DNA of 64,000 nt from Neobacillus niacini (GTDB taxonomy: Bacteria > Bacillota > Bacilli > Bacillales > Cytobacillaceae): positions 248,001 through 312,000 of the forward strand of contig NZ_JAMBOB010000003.1 of assembly GCF_023715415.1 (NCBI RefSeq). Reading direction: 5' to 3'. Below, piece by piece: positions 1 through 8,983 of the stretch. The position numbers were made by a program, and so were the translations under genes. Numbering within the stretch: the first letter of the stretch is position 1; each line of letters starts with the position of its first letter. Below the pieces are notes generated by a model that worked only from the letters and a program-made list of their open reading frames with translations, was not told where the DNA came from and ran no database searches.

Positions 1-126
1 ATAATTGGAAAAAATAATAATAATAATACTATATAATTTTCCACCTCCTTAGATTTGAACATTGACATGAAAGAAAAATAGTGAAAAAATATTATAAATT
101 ATCTTAATATTATTAATATTAAAACA

Positions 127-160
127 AAGGGTAAAAGTCTATTTGAAAGCGTTTACCCTT
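127..160 (+). promoter_or_regulatory. cre-like site inside a 9-bp inverted repeat upstream of the TRAP/catabolic genes
   Basis: AAGGGTAAA (127-135) and TTTACCCTT (152-160) form a perfect 9-bp inverted repeat. Overlapping its right arm, TGAAAGCGTTTACC (144-157) matches the CcpA cre consensus TGWAANCGNTNWCA except at the last base. It lies 50-80 bases before the GTG start of the DctM gene. Carbon catabolite repression of the island is the natural inference; the longer inverted repeat could also bind a dedicated regulator. No convincing sigma54 -24/-12 element was found next to it. Confidence 0.6.
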
Positions 161-209
161 GCAATCCCAGAGTATTAGAAAATTATATAAGCTATGAGGA
201 GGTCTTTGT

Positions 210-1517
210 GTGACAGTAGGAACTATATTTCTGATTGTATTTGCGTTAATGCTGGTATTCCTAGTAGCAGGGATGTATATCCATTCCGTCCTTCTTGCAG
301 CTGGGATTATCGGATTAGTTTTGATGGAAGGACCCGCATATATTACCGGCTTTCTGCAATCAGATCCGTTTATTCGGACGGTCAGCTATTCCCTATCGAC
401 CGTTCCATTGTTTGTGATAATGGCACAATTTATCGTGCGTTCTGGAATCGTAGAGGACCTCTATAATCTTGTATACAATTTTTCAAAAGGCAGGTCCAGT
501 ATTCTCGGTATCTTAACTGTAATAGCAGGAGGATTGATGGGAGCGGTTTCTGGTTCCTCAAACGCCTCTGCTGGTGCTATGGGACAGGTGGCGGTGCCTC
601 AATTAATGAAACGGGGATATTCTGAAGGAATTGCGGGAGCTACGGTTGCCGCTGCAGGATCGCTGTCGAGTGTAATTCCTCCCAGTATTGTTCTCATTTT
701 ATGGGGAGTAGCTACAGAAACACCAATCGGACAGCTGTTTATCGGTTCATTGGTGCCTGGAATAATTATGATGTTCGTTATTATCATCATAATGCTGATT
801 AACTTGAAAACAGCCAATAAGGGTCAGGAAGTAAGACTAGTAAAATTTGAAAGAGAAGATGTACCTAAAACCAGGGCTATTAGTGCGCTGATTCTAATCG
901 CTTTAGTAGCTATTATCGTCTTCTATGGAATTTACGCAGGAATTTTTACTCCGACTGAGGCGGGAGCTGTAGGGGCTTTTGTCAGCTTTGTTGTAGCACT
1001 TATCCTCCGCCGGGTGAATTTGAATTTCCTTGTAACATCATTTAGTGAAACGGTTAAACTTACCTCCATGATTATGATGATTATGATTGGTGCACAAATA
1101 TTTGGAAGGTTTGTTTCTATTACATTACTGCCTAGAAGACTGATAGAAGCTTTAAGTTCGTTGATGGAGTACCCAGTTTTAATCCTTATTATTCTTAGCG
1201 TTATCTATTTTGTCTTATTTATGCTTATTGAAGGTGCAGCTGTAATCGTAATGACTGCACCGGTGGTCTTACCATTAATCCTCCAAATGGGAACAGATAA
1301 ATTATGGTTTGGTGTTTTGGTCGGAATCTTATGTACGATTGGCTTACTTACACCTCCTGTTGGATTGAGTGTATATTCTGTATCAGGGGTTACTGGAATT
1401 AAGAGCGAAAAGATATTTAAATATGCCATGCCGATGGCTATTTATCTAACCATTGTTATCGTTACCTTGATCATTATTTTTCCAGGTCTGATCACCTACC
1501 TGCCAGGTCAAATGTAA
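210..1517 (+). CDS. TRAP transporter large permease subunit (DctM family)
   Basis: Large membrane subunit of a tripartite ATP-independent periplasmic-type (TRAP) transporter, which imports organic anions using an ion gradient and an extracytoplasmic binding protein. The 435-residue product is made of hydrophobic segments throughout and carries typical DctM features, including GAVSGSSNASAGAMG near residue 110 and FTPTEAGAVGAF near residue 250. The length is usual for DctM. Start is GTG at 210, placed by a GAGGAGG site at 196-202. The small subunit follows 30 bases downstream, an order opposite to the common dctQ-dctM. No DctP binding protein is present in the window; it may lie left of the edge. 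The acyl-CoA ligases downstream suggest a carboxylic acid substrate (inference). Confidence 0.93.
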   Translation: MTVGTIFLIVFALMLVFLVAGMYIHSVLLAAGIIGLVLMEGPAYITGFLQSDPFIRTVSYSLSTVPLFVIMAQFIVRSGIVEDLYNLVYNFSKGRSSILGILTVIAGGLMGAVSGSSNASAGAMGQVAVPQLMKRGYSEGIAGATVAAAGSLSSVIPPSIVLILWGVATETPIGQLFIGSLVPGIIMMFVIIIIMLINLKTANKGQEVRLVKFEREDVPKTRAISALILIALVAIIVFYGIYAGIFTPTEAGAVGAFVSFVVALILRRVNLNFLVTSFSETVKLTSMIMMIMIGAQIFGRFVSITLLPRRLIEALSSLMEYPVLILIILSVIYFVLFMLIEGAAVIVMTAPVVLPLILQMGTDKLWFGVLVGILCTIGLLTPPVGLSVYSVSGVTGIKSEKIFKYAMPMAIYLTIVIVTLIIIFPGLITYLPGQM

Positions 1518-1547
1518 ATTATTTTTTAGGAAAAGGGGGAGGTTACA

Positions 1548-2087
1548 TTGTCACAACCGATAATCCGTGGGTATGGGGTATTTCAAAAGATAAAATGGGT
1601 TGGAATGATGATAAGTGGTCTTACTGTCTTTGTTATGATGTTTTACACCACTTTAGATGTAGCACTTCGTAATATTTTTGGATCCTCGGGCCTTTATGCA
1701 TATGAGGTTTCTCAAAATTACTTTATGCCAATGACCGTATTTCCTGCCTTAGCATTTGCATTTGCTGCAGGAATGATGCCAAGAATTGAATTTGTTGTTG
1801 TGAAGTTTAATGAAAGATTTCAAAAGTTTGTAGCAATCGTGCTTATTATTATTGAGATCATTTTAATGCTGCTGCTGGCATTCTATGGTTTAGAGTATGC
1901 TGTGACTGCAGCACAGGCTGGAGAATCCTTTACTGCAGGAGGCTCTAACTATCCAATGATTTATGTCATCATGTTTGCACCGGTTGCTTTCCTTTTAGTA
2001 GCTGTAGAAATGATATTTTTATTAATAAAAAATATTAAATCTGATAAGCCTGCCTTTACTGTAATCGAACAGCAATACGACATTTAA
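1548..2087 (+). CDS. TRAP transporter small permease subunit (DctQ family)
   Basis: Small membrane subunit that pairs with the upstream DctM. The 179-residue protein shows four hydrophobic segments (about residues 18-38, 55-75, 90-112, 138-160) and the family-typical region TLDVALRNIFG after the first helix. The start is TTG at 1548, chosen because GGGGGAGG lies just before it and the hydrophobic N-terminus fits DctQ proteins. It is followed by hairpins before the next gene, so the transporter may form its own transcript or be attenuated relative to the enzymes downstream. Confidence 0.88.
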   Translation: MSQPIIRGYGVFQKIKWVGMMISGLTVFVMMFYTTLDVALRNIFGSSGLYAYEVSQNYFMPMTVFPALAFAFAAGMMPRIEFVVVKFNERFQKFVAIVLIIIEIILMLLLAFYGLEYAVTAAQAGESFTAGGSNYPMIYVIMFAPVAFLLVAVEMIFLLIKNIKSDKPAFTVIEQQYDI

Positions 2088-2094
2088 TAGTTTT

Positions 2095-2155
2095 TAGTGA
2101 AAATGTTCTTTTCACTAAAGAAAAAGCTGCATAAGAAAAATTTCTTAGGCAGCTT
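2095..2155 (+). terminator. two consecutive hairpins after dctQ
   Basis: TAGTGAAAA pairs with the end of CTTTTCACTA (2095-2117). A second longer hairpin follows, with AAGCTGC (2124-2130) pairing with GCAGCTT (2149-2155) plus an inner TAAGAAA/TTTCTTA stem. There is no strong U-tract after the second stem, so it may be a partial terminator or a processing site. Confidence 0.45.
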
Positions 2156-2210
2156 TACATAAAAATATTAACATTTTAATCTTTCATACTTATTTTAGGA
2201 GGGATACAAG

Positions 2211-3920
2211 ATGGATGAAAGTAAATATTTAGAAAAGCTGCATTTCCTTTGGAATGAAAATCGTCCTGTAGATTTACCGAAAGAAGCCTACTACCCTTTC
2301 GGTGAGGTGCTGGTAACAGAATATTTAAGCAAAAGGGCAGAGCTAACCCCTGACAAACCATGTCTTATCTATTATGGAAAAGAAATAACTTTTGCTGAAC
2401 TCGATGATTTAAGCAATCGTTTTGCTTCCTTCCTTATTGATAGAGGGGTGCAGAAAGGTGATAGAGTAGCGATATTTCTAGCAAATTGCCCACAATTTCA
2501 CATTGCTTTTTACGGACTGTTAAAGATTGGCTGTGTTCATGTTCCAGTAAATCCAATGTTTAAGTATGAAGAGCTTTTGTATGAATTACAGGATACAGAT
2601 GCGAAAGTTATCGTAACAAGTGACTTACTAAATCCTTTGGTGCAACAGGTTAAAGGGAATACAAACATCCAGGAGGTTATTACTACCAGCCTCTCAGACT
2701 GTTTACCTCACAATCCTACCATTCCTGTTCACCCTATGTATCTTGAACCAAAACAAGCTTGTTCTGAAACAGTGGATATGGTCAAGATGTTAAAGGAACA
2801 GAGTCCAGTTTACCCGAAGGTAGAAGTTACCCTTGATGATATTGCAGCCCTTAATTATACAGGTGGAACAACAGGTATGCCAAAAGGCTGTGTACATACA
2901 CAGAGGGACATGTTATTCACTACGGCATCCGCTTGTACGTATGTCTTCCGATTAACTGATAAAGATGTTGGCTTGGCATATTGGCCGTCATTTTGGATTG
3001 CCGGCGAAATATTGTGTCTGCTGAACCCGATTATTTCCGGGGCTACTCATGTATTATTTGGAAGATGGGATCCTGAAGCCTTCCTAAAAACAATTGAGAA
3101 ATATAAGGTTACGTTTATCAACGGCGGTGTAGATAATTTTGCAGAGCTAATGAAGATACCAACTATCCATGAATATGATTTAAGTTCTATAGAGAAAACA
3201 ACCGCTACGTCTTTGTCCAAAAAGCTGGATGTTAATTATCGAGATAGCTGGAAAACATTAACGGGCAGTGTCATGGTGGAAGCGACCTGGGGTATGACAG
3301 AGACAAATACGTACGATACGTATACCACTTCAATGCAGGCAGATAATTTTGATTTAAACAGCCGTCCGGTGTTTGTTGGATTGCCTATTCCAGGGACAGA
3401 GTTTAAAATAGCAGACTTCGAAACAGGAGAATTACTGCCTCTCGGTAAAGAAGGAGAGCTCATGGTGCGGACGCCATCACTCTTTAAATCGTATTGGAAT
3501 AAGCCTGAAGCAACCGCAAAGGCAATTGAAAATGGCTGGTTTCATACAGGAGATATGGCAATGATTAATGAGCATGGCTATATTCACTTCCTAGGCAGAA
3601 ATAAAGAAATGTTAAAAGTGAATGGAATGAGTGTTTTCCCTCCAGAAGTGGAGGTTATCCTGTCAAGACACCCGGCAGTGGAGGCAAATGGCATTGTAGG
3701 CATGGCAGATGAGAATAAGGGTGAAATTCCGGTAGCTTTTGTAGTAATCAATAAAGACTATAAAGGCAAAATTACTGAAAGAGAAATAGAACAATGGTGT
3801 AAAAATAATATGGCAACCTACAAGGTTCCAGTGGTACGAATTGTAGATAATCTCCCAATGACGGCAACAGGTAAAGTAATTAAGGTAGAGTTAGAGAAGC
3901 TGTTACCAAGCTATCATTAA
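2211..3920 (+). CDS. AMP-forming acyl-CoA ligase (first copy)
   Basis: Member of the ANL superfamily of AMP-forming acyl-CoA synthetases, which activate a carboxylic acid to its CoA thioester through an acyl-adenylate. The 569-residue product has the P-loop-like motif YTGGTTGMPKG near residue 216, the ATWGMTETN motif near 360, HTGD near 445 and a C-terminal lysine region TATGKVIKVEL. Length is normal. Start is ATG 2211 after AGGAGG. It is the first enzyme of the island and lies directly behind the transporter, so it probably activates the imported acid. Specificity (aliphatic, alicyclic or aromatic) cannot be read from the sequence. Confidence 0.9.
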   Translation: MDESKYLEKLHFLWNENRPVDLPKEAYYPFGEVLVTEYLSKRAELTPDKPCLIYYGKEITFAELDDLSNRFASFLIDRGVQKGDRVAIFLANCPQFHIAFYGLLKIGCVHVPVNPMFKYEELLYELQDTDAKVIVTSDLLNPLVQQVKGNTNIQEVITTSLSDCLPHNPTIPVHPMYLEPKQACSETVDMVKMLKEQSPVYPKVEVTLDDIAALNYTGGTTGMPKGCVHTQRDMLFTTASACTYVFRLTDKDVGLAYWPSFWIAGEILCLLNPIISGATHVLFGRWDPEAFLKTIEKYKVTFINGGVDNFAELMKIPTIHEYDLSSIEKTTATSLSKKLDVNYRDSWKTLTGSVMVEATWGMTETNTYDTYTTSMQADNFDLNSRPVFVGLPIPGTEFKIADFETGELLPLGKEGELMVRTPSLFKSYWNKPEATAKAIENGWFHTGDMAMINEHGYIHFLGRNKEMLKVNGMSVFPPEVEVILSRHPAVEANGIVGMADENKGEIPVAFVVINKDYKGKITEREIEQWCKNNMATYKVPVVRIVDNLPMTATGKVIKVELEKLLPSYH

Positions 3921-3950
3921 TAGAGTGAATTGAAAGGAGGCAATAACATT

Positions 3951-5507
3951 ATGTCATGGGAAGAAGAAATAAAAGAACTCAGATACCGTGAAGAGCTGGC
4001 CAAAAAAATGGGCGGTGAGGAGAGAGTCGCCCGCCACCGAAAGCAAGGGAAATTAACCGTCCGTGAAAGGGTGGAAAAACTATTAGATGAAGGTAGCTTT
4101 CATGAAACAGGTGCCATTGCAGGGAATGCAAAATACGATGAAACTGGTGAATTAGTTGAATTTACACCGGCCAATTTTGTAGCAGGGACTGGCCGAATCA
4201 ATGGACAAAAAGTGGTCGTTGGTGCCGATGATTTTACCGTTCGAGGCGGAGCCATGGACGGAGCAGTTACAGGTAAACAGATCTATGCAGAATTAATGGC
4301 CAAAGAATTGCAGCTACCTATGATTAGATTAGTAGATGGAACCGGTGGCGGGGGAAGTGTGAAACTACTTGCCGACCACGGATATACCTATATCCCTGTT
4401 AATCCGTCATGGGATCATGTTGTGGATAATCTTAGCAGAGTACCAGTGGTGGCTGCATGTCTAGGTTCAGTGGCTGGACTTGGAGCAGCAAGAGTAGCAG
4501 CATCACATTTTTCTGTGATGGTTGAAGATATCTCTCAATTATTTGTTGCGGGTCCATTAATTGTTGAACATGGAATGGGACAAAAATTAACAAAAGAGGA
4601 ACTAGGTGGAACTCAAGTACATGCCACTAGCGGTGCTGTAGATAATATTGCTAAATCTGAAGAAGATGCTTTCCAGCAAATTAGAGCTTTCCTATCCTAT
4701 CTGCCGAGTAATGTTTGGAAGTTACCACCAATAAAAGAATCATCAGATGACCGTAATCGAAGGGAAGAGGATTTAATATCGGTTATTCCAAGAAATAGAC
4801 GAAAGCTGTATAAAATCCGTAATATATTAGCGATGATTTTTGACAAAGATTCTATTTTTGAAATGGGACGGTCTTTTGGAAGCTCGATGATTACTTCCTT
4901 CGCCAGACTTGATGGTTATCCGGTTGGTGTTATCGCGCCAGATGTTTATAAGAATGCTGGGGCAATGACGGCTGAGAGCTCAGAAAAAATCAGGCGTTTT
5001 GTAGATTTGTGCCAAACCTTCCATTTACCTATTGTAAATCTAGTGGATAACCCTGGGTTAGAAGTAGGGCTAAATGCAGAGAAAAAGGCAACCATCCGTA
5101 AAGGAGTTAACGCTATCACTGCGATTTACCAAGCCACTGTTCCGATGATGGAGATCATTATCAGGAGAGTATTTGGTGTTGGAGGAGCAGGTATGACCAA
5201 TGGTCATGGTCTAAATTTACGCTATGCCTGGCCATCTGGAGTATGGGGATCCCTTCCAGTTGAAGGTGGTCTAGAAGTGGCTTATAAAAGAGATTTGGAA
5301 GCGAGTTCAGATCCTGAGGCATTAAGGCAGCAGATTTTACAGCAGCTGCAAAGTGTTACATCACCCTTCCGGACTGCTGAAAAATTTGGTGTAGAAGAAA
5401 TAATTGATCCAAGGGATACCAGGCCGCTTTTGTGCGAGTGGGTCAAGGATGCCTACGAGGTGATACAGCACCAATTAGGTATATCTCATAATAAATATCG
5501 TCCTTAA
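3951..5507 (+). CDS. acyl-CoA carboxylase carboxyltransferase subunit (first copy)
   Basis: Carboxyltransferase of the propionyl-/methylcrotonyl-CoA carboxylase beta family, which moves CO2 from carboxybiotin to an acyl-CoA. The 518-residue protein contains two crotonase-fold halves. The N-terminal half starts with the RHRKQGKLTVRERVEKLLDEGSF segment (split here by description only), and the C-terminal half has NLVDNPGLEVG and GVGGAGMTNGHG. ATG 3951 is preferred over an in-frame TTG at 3930 because the TTG lies within the GAAAGGAGG binding site. A paralogue sits at 8984 and one biotin carboxylase at 10563. Two full-length paralogues could form a mixed complex or serve two substrates. Decarboxylase use is possible but no membrane partner is present. 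Confidence 0.88.
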   Translation: MSWEEEIKELRYREELAKKMGGEERVARHRKQGKLTVRERVEKLLDEGSFHETGAIAGNAKYDETGELVEFTPANFVAGTGRINGQKVVVGADDFTVRGGAMDGAVTGKQIYAELMAKELQLPMIRLVDGTGGGGSVKLLADHGYTYIPVNPSWDHVVDNLSRVPVVAACLGSVAGLGAARVAASHFSVMVEDISQLFVAGPLIVEHGMGQKLTKEELGGTQVHATSGAVDNIAKSEEDAFQQIRAFLSYLPSNVWKLPPIKESSDDRNRREEDLISVIPRNRRKLYKIRNILAMIFDKDSIFEMGRSFGSSMITSFARLDGYPVGVIAPDVYKNAGAMTAESSEKIRRFVDLCQTFHLPIVNLVDNPGLEVGLNAEKKATIRKGVNAITAIYQATVPMMEIIIRRVFGVGGAGMTNGHGLNLRYAWPSGVWGSLPVEGGLEVAYKRDLEASSDPEALRQQILQQLQSVTSPFRTAEKFGVEEIIDPRDTRPLLCEWVKDAYEVIQHQLGISHNKYRP

Positions 5508-5541
5508 TAATTGATAAATTATTGCAAAGGAGTAAATTTGC

Positions 5542-7275
5542 ATGAATGATGTTACTGGGGTTATCCGTGAAATAGGGAAGGAAGAACAGATTGTTGTCAG
5601 AATGCTGGAGCATTGGGCAGAAGAAACCGGAGATAAAGCTTTTTTCTATTACGGTGAGGATGAAGTGAGTAATACCTACCATGAATTTAATGCTTTAACC
5701 AATATGGTAGGACGTAGCTTACAATCCTTGGGATTGAAAAAAGGTGACCGAGTTTCAGTCTTTATGAAAAACTCTTATATTTGTTCACTTGCTATGTTTG
5801 GTATTTGGAAAGCAGGGGGAGTATATGCTCCAATAAATTTTAACTATAAGGGTAAAACTCTTTCCTATTTAATAAACGATACAAATCCGACAGTTCTCAT
5901 GATAGAGAGTGAGCTGCTGCCGCTTTATTATCAGATAAAAGAAAATATCAATAATACTCAGTTAAAGATTGTCGTATACCAGCCTAAACCAGGTGACCAC
6001 GATTATAATTCTGAAATGGAAAGCGTTAATTTGATTAATAATGAGATTGCGTTTGAAGATTTACTGAGTGGAGACTCATCCAATTTATCTACAACCCTGA
6101 ATTATTCGGATACTGCCAATATCATCTATACTTCAGGGACCACAGGTATGCCAAAAGGGGTTGTACAATCACATCGCTGGATGTATGCCTATGGTTTTTT
6201 CTTTGGAAAAATATTAAATCAAGAGGACGTCGTGTACAATGATTTGCCGCTTTATCATGTAGGCGGAGCATTTTTTAATATAACTAGAGCTGTTTATGCC
6301 GGCTGTGGTGTTGCATGCTGGGATAAATTTAGTTCTTCACAGTTTTGGGAACGAATCAACCAAAGCCAGTCAACAAGTGCTGTGTTAGTGGGTGTCATGC
6401 ACTCATGGTTGATGAATGCGGAACCGAGTGCATTTGATAATTGCAATACTCTCAATAAAGTCCATACTCAGCCATTGCCTTCCTATCATCATGAAATGGC
6501 GAAAAGGTTTGGTTTCGATTTTATTATGGCTGGTTTTGGCCAAACAGAGTCTGGATTTGCAATCTGCGGATTAATACAGGAACTTACGGAAGAAAATGGA
6601 TCACCATCCGAATATTATAGGGGATATTCAAGGGAAGAAATCGTCAATATTTCTCGTAATTTAGGAGTCCAAGTTCACAAGGGCACAGATAGTTTTAATA
6701 AAGGCTATTTGGGGCAGCCGGGTGGTTTTATGGAAGCTGCGATACTAAATGAAAATGATGAAGAATGTCTTCCAAATGAAATTGGAGAACTAGCATATCG
6801 GCCATTGATGCCAAACCTTATCCTGTCCGAATATTTCGGCAAACAAGAGGCAACACTTAAGGCGTTTAAGAACTTATGGTTTCACACAGGTGATTCAGCC
6901 TATAAAGATGAAAATGGAGTCTATTATTTTGTCGACCGACAAGGCAGTGTTATGAAAGTGAAAGGTGAAAAGTTTTCTTCCTTCTTAGTTGAAGATATTT
7001 TGTTTGAACACCCAAGTATTGAAATGAGCGCTGCATTCCCAATCCCGGCTGAAGCTGGCGATGAGGATGAAATAGTCGTTTATATAGTAGTGAAAAATGG
7101 AAAACAGTTAAATGAAAAGGAATTGTCCCCTTGGATTCAAGCCAATATGCCAAAGTATATGTGGCCGAAATATATTCGATTTGTTGATGATATTCCTAAA
7201 ACACTGACAAATAAAATCCAAAAATTTAAGCTAAAAGAAAGTATTTTAAAAGAATTAAAGTCTATTCCACAGTAA
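5542..7275 (+). CDS. AMP-forming acyl-CoA ligase (second copy)
   Basis: Second ANL-superfamily acyl-CoA synthetase, 577 residues. The ATP-binding motif YTSGTTGMPKG lies near residue 196, the GFGQTESG adenylate motif near 332 and HTGD near 450. The C-terminal lysine region is TLTNKIQKFKL, a form seen in CaiC/acyl-CoA ligase relatives. The start ATG 5542 follows AAAGGAG. It is clearly diverged from the ligase at 2211, so the two probably act on different acids, for example the starting compound and a later intermediate (inference). Confidence 0.88.
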   Translation: MNDVTGVIREIGKEEQIVVRMLEHWAEETGDKAFFYYGEDEVSNTYHEFNALTNMVGRSLQSLGLKKGDRVSVFMKNSYICSLAMFGIWKAGGVYAPINFNYKGKTLSYLINDTNPTVLMIESELLPLYYQIKENINNTQLKIVVYQPKPGDHDYNSEMESVNLINNEIAFEDLLSGDSSNLSTTLNYSDTANIIYTSGTTGMPKGVVQSHRWMYAYGFFFGKILNQEDVVYNDLPLYHVGGAFFNITRAVYAGCGVACWDKFSSSQFWERINQSQSTSAVLVGVMHSWLMNAEPSAFDNCNTLNKVHTQPLPSYHHEMAKRFGFDFIMAGFGQTESGFAICGLIQELTEENGSPSEYYRGYSREEIVNISRNLGVQVHKGTDSFNKGYLGQPGGFMEAAILNENDEECLPNEIGELAYRPLMPNLILSEYFGKQEATLKAFKNLWFHTGDSAYKDENGVYYFVDRQGSVMKVKGEKFSSFLVEDILFEHPSIEMSAAFPIPAEAGDEDEIVVYIVVKNGKQLNEKELSPWIQANMPKYMWPKYIRFVDDIPKTLTNKIQKFKLKESILKELKSIPQ

Positions 7276-7369
7276 ATAATAGTTTGCGCTTAATTTTCGG
7301 ATTATTTAAAACTATAATAAGATTATGAAAACTATTGATCATTAATAGATAAGAGAGGTGCGTCTTCCC

Positions 7370-7786
7370 ATGACCTATAACAAACCCCTGCCGAATCCAA
7401 AAGGAATATCAGAAACCTATTGGAAAGGTCTTAAAGAAAAAAAATTACTCATCCAAGTTTGTAATCACTGTCAGGAGCAGATTTTTTATCCACGGATACT
7501 CTGTCCGAATTGCGGCGATGAAGATATAGAGTTTAAAGAACATACGGGAGAAGGAGAAATTTACAGCTATACGGTTCTACATAAAAGTATAGTCAAAGGA
7601 TTCTCCGAAGAAACACCATATACATTGGCACTTGTAAAGTTAGATGGCGGCAATGCCAAAATGATGACCAATATTGTCGGATGCAGCCCTGATACAGTAG
7701 AAATAGGGATGCGAGTCAGCGTTGTCTTTACAGATGTTACAGATGAATTTACCTTACCACATTTTATACCTGTTGGAGGACAATAA
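7370..7786 (+). CDS. DUF35/OB-fold zinc-ribbon protein, partner of thiolase-like enzyme
   Basis: Small protein of 138 residues with a rubredoxin-like zinc ribbon (CNHC and CPNC, about residues 28-48) followed by an OB-fold. Such proteins (for example ChsH2 in steroid side-chain breakdown) bind acyl-CoA and form a complex with a thiolase-fold partner. The thiolase-like gene begins one base after the stop codon, which supports a stable pair. ATG 7370 is chosen; an in-frame GTG at 7358 overlaps the GAGAGGTG binding site. A gap of about 80 bases precedes the gene, so an internal promoter is possible. Confidence 0.85.
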   Translation: MTYNKPLPNPKGISETYWKGLKEKKLLIQVCNHCQEQIFYPRILCPNCGDEDIEFKEHTGEGEIYSYTVLHKSIVKGFSEETPYTLALVKLDGGNAKMMTNIVGCSPDTVEIGMRVSVVFTDVTDEFTLPHFIPVGGQ

Positions 7787-7787
7787 C

Positions 7788-8933
7788 ATGAGTATCTTTA
7801 ATGATGTTGCAATTGTGGCGGTTGCTGAGTCAGATTTAGGTATTGTGCCCCACCTGAACTCAGCTGATCTAATGGCTCAAGCATCCATTCGTGCCTTAAA
7901 AGAAGCAGGGTTATCCAAGCATGATGTTGATGGCTTATTTTCAACTTCGGCTCATTACTCCATGCCAACTCTGACTCTTGCTGAGTATATGGGAATTACC
8001 CCTAAATACATGGATGCAACAAGCATAGGCGGTTCATCCTTTGTCTCACTTGTGGCTCATGCTGCACAGGCAATCTCAAATGGATTATGTGAGGTTGCAT
8101 TAATTGCATACGGCAGTACACAGCGAACGGATGGCGGTGGTTTGGCTAATATATCGGAACCATTCAATCATGAAGCACCTTATGGTAATTTTGATCCGAT
8201 TAGCTCCTACGCTCTTGTTGCCCAGCGGCATATGTATGAATTTGGTACTACTAGAAACCAATTATCAGAAGTAGCCGTTGCTGCACGTAAGTGGGCTTCC
8301 ATGAATAGTAAAGCTTTTAAAAGAGAGCCGCTGACGCTGGATGATGTTTCAAACTCAACGTTAATATCTACTCCACTGACAAAATTGGATTGCTGTTTAA
8401 TTACCGATGGCGGAGCTGCTTTAGTTCTAACAACGAAGGAAAAAGCCAAATCCTTAAACAAAGAACCTATTTATATCTGGGGGTATGGTGAATCGACCAC
8501 ACACCGCAGTATTGTCTCTATGCCAAATTTAGTTGAGACAGCTGCAAAACTTTCCGGCCTTTCAGCTTATGAAATGGCGGGAGTGGGTCCTTCTGATATC
8601 GATGTGGTTCAACTCTATGACGCCTTTTCAATTAATGTAATATTATTTTTAGAAGATTTAGGGTTCTGTCCGAAGGGTGAAGGTGGTTCATTTGTAGCAA
8701 ATGGTGCGATTGCACCTGGTGGAAGACTGCCAGTGAACACGAATGGAGGCGGCCTATCGTATTGTCACCCAGGAATGTATGGTCTTTTTACGGTTATCGA
8801 AGGGGTCCGTCAACTGCGAAAAGAGTGTGGTGAAAGGCAGATTGATAACTGTCGAATTGCACTTGCCAATGGTAATGGGGGAGTGCTATCAAGTCAGGTA
8901 ACAATGATCCTGAGTAATGAAGCAGGGGCTTAA
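7788..8933 (+). CDS. thiolase-fold lipid-transfer/aldolase-like enzyme
   Basis: The 381-residue product is related to SCP2-type thiolases and the Ltp2 aldolase group. The usual active-site region reads SIGGSSFV, with serine where thiolases have the nucleophilic cysteine, while the C-terminal motif NTNGGGLSYCHPG is kept. Loss of the cysteine together with the DUF35 partner just upstream matches Ltp2-ChsH2 type retro-aldol cleavage more than beta-ketothiolysis; this is inference from family knowledge. The start ATG 7788 has GGAGG at 7775-7779. A longer in-frame start at 7722 would overlap the upstream gene and is not supported. Confidence 0.85.
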   Translation: MSIFNDVAIVAVAESDLGIVPHLNSADLMAQASIRALKEAGLSKHDVDGLFSTSAHYSMPTLTLAEYMGITPKYMDATSIGGSSFVSLVAHAAQAISNGLCEVALIAYGSTQRTDGGGLANISEPFNHEAPYGNFDPISSYALVAQRHMYEFGTTRNQLSEVAVAARKWASMNSKAFKREPLTLDDVSNSTLISTPLTKLDCCLITDGGAALVLTTKEKAKSLNKEPIYIWGYGESTTHRSIVSMPNLVETAAKLSGLSAYEMAGVGPSDIDVVQLYDAFSINVILFLEDLGFCPKGEGGSFVANGAIAPGGRLPVNTNGGGLSYCHPGMYGLFTVIEGVRQLRKECGERQIDNCRIALANGNGGVLSSQVTMILSNEAGA

Positions 8934-8983
8934 GTAATCTAAGAACCTCTATTAATATTCTATTTTTGTAAGGAGTAGAAGCT

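Noticed and set aside
1..62. Open frame at the left edge on the minus strand, with AAGGAGGTGG inside
   Set aside because: The frame has low complexity (many Leu/Phe), no ribosome site before its ATG and runs off the edge. It cannot be supported.
144..165. sigma54 promoter before the TRAP operon
   Set aside because: A TTGCA element is present near 159-163 but the -24 GG is missing (GC instead), so the fit is poor; the cre reading explains the bases better.
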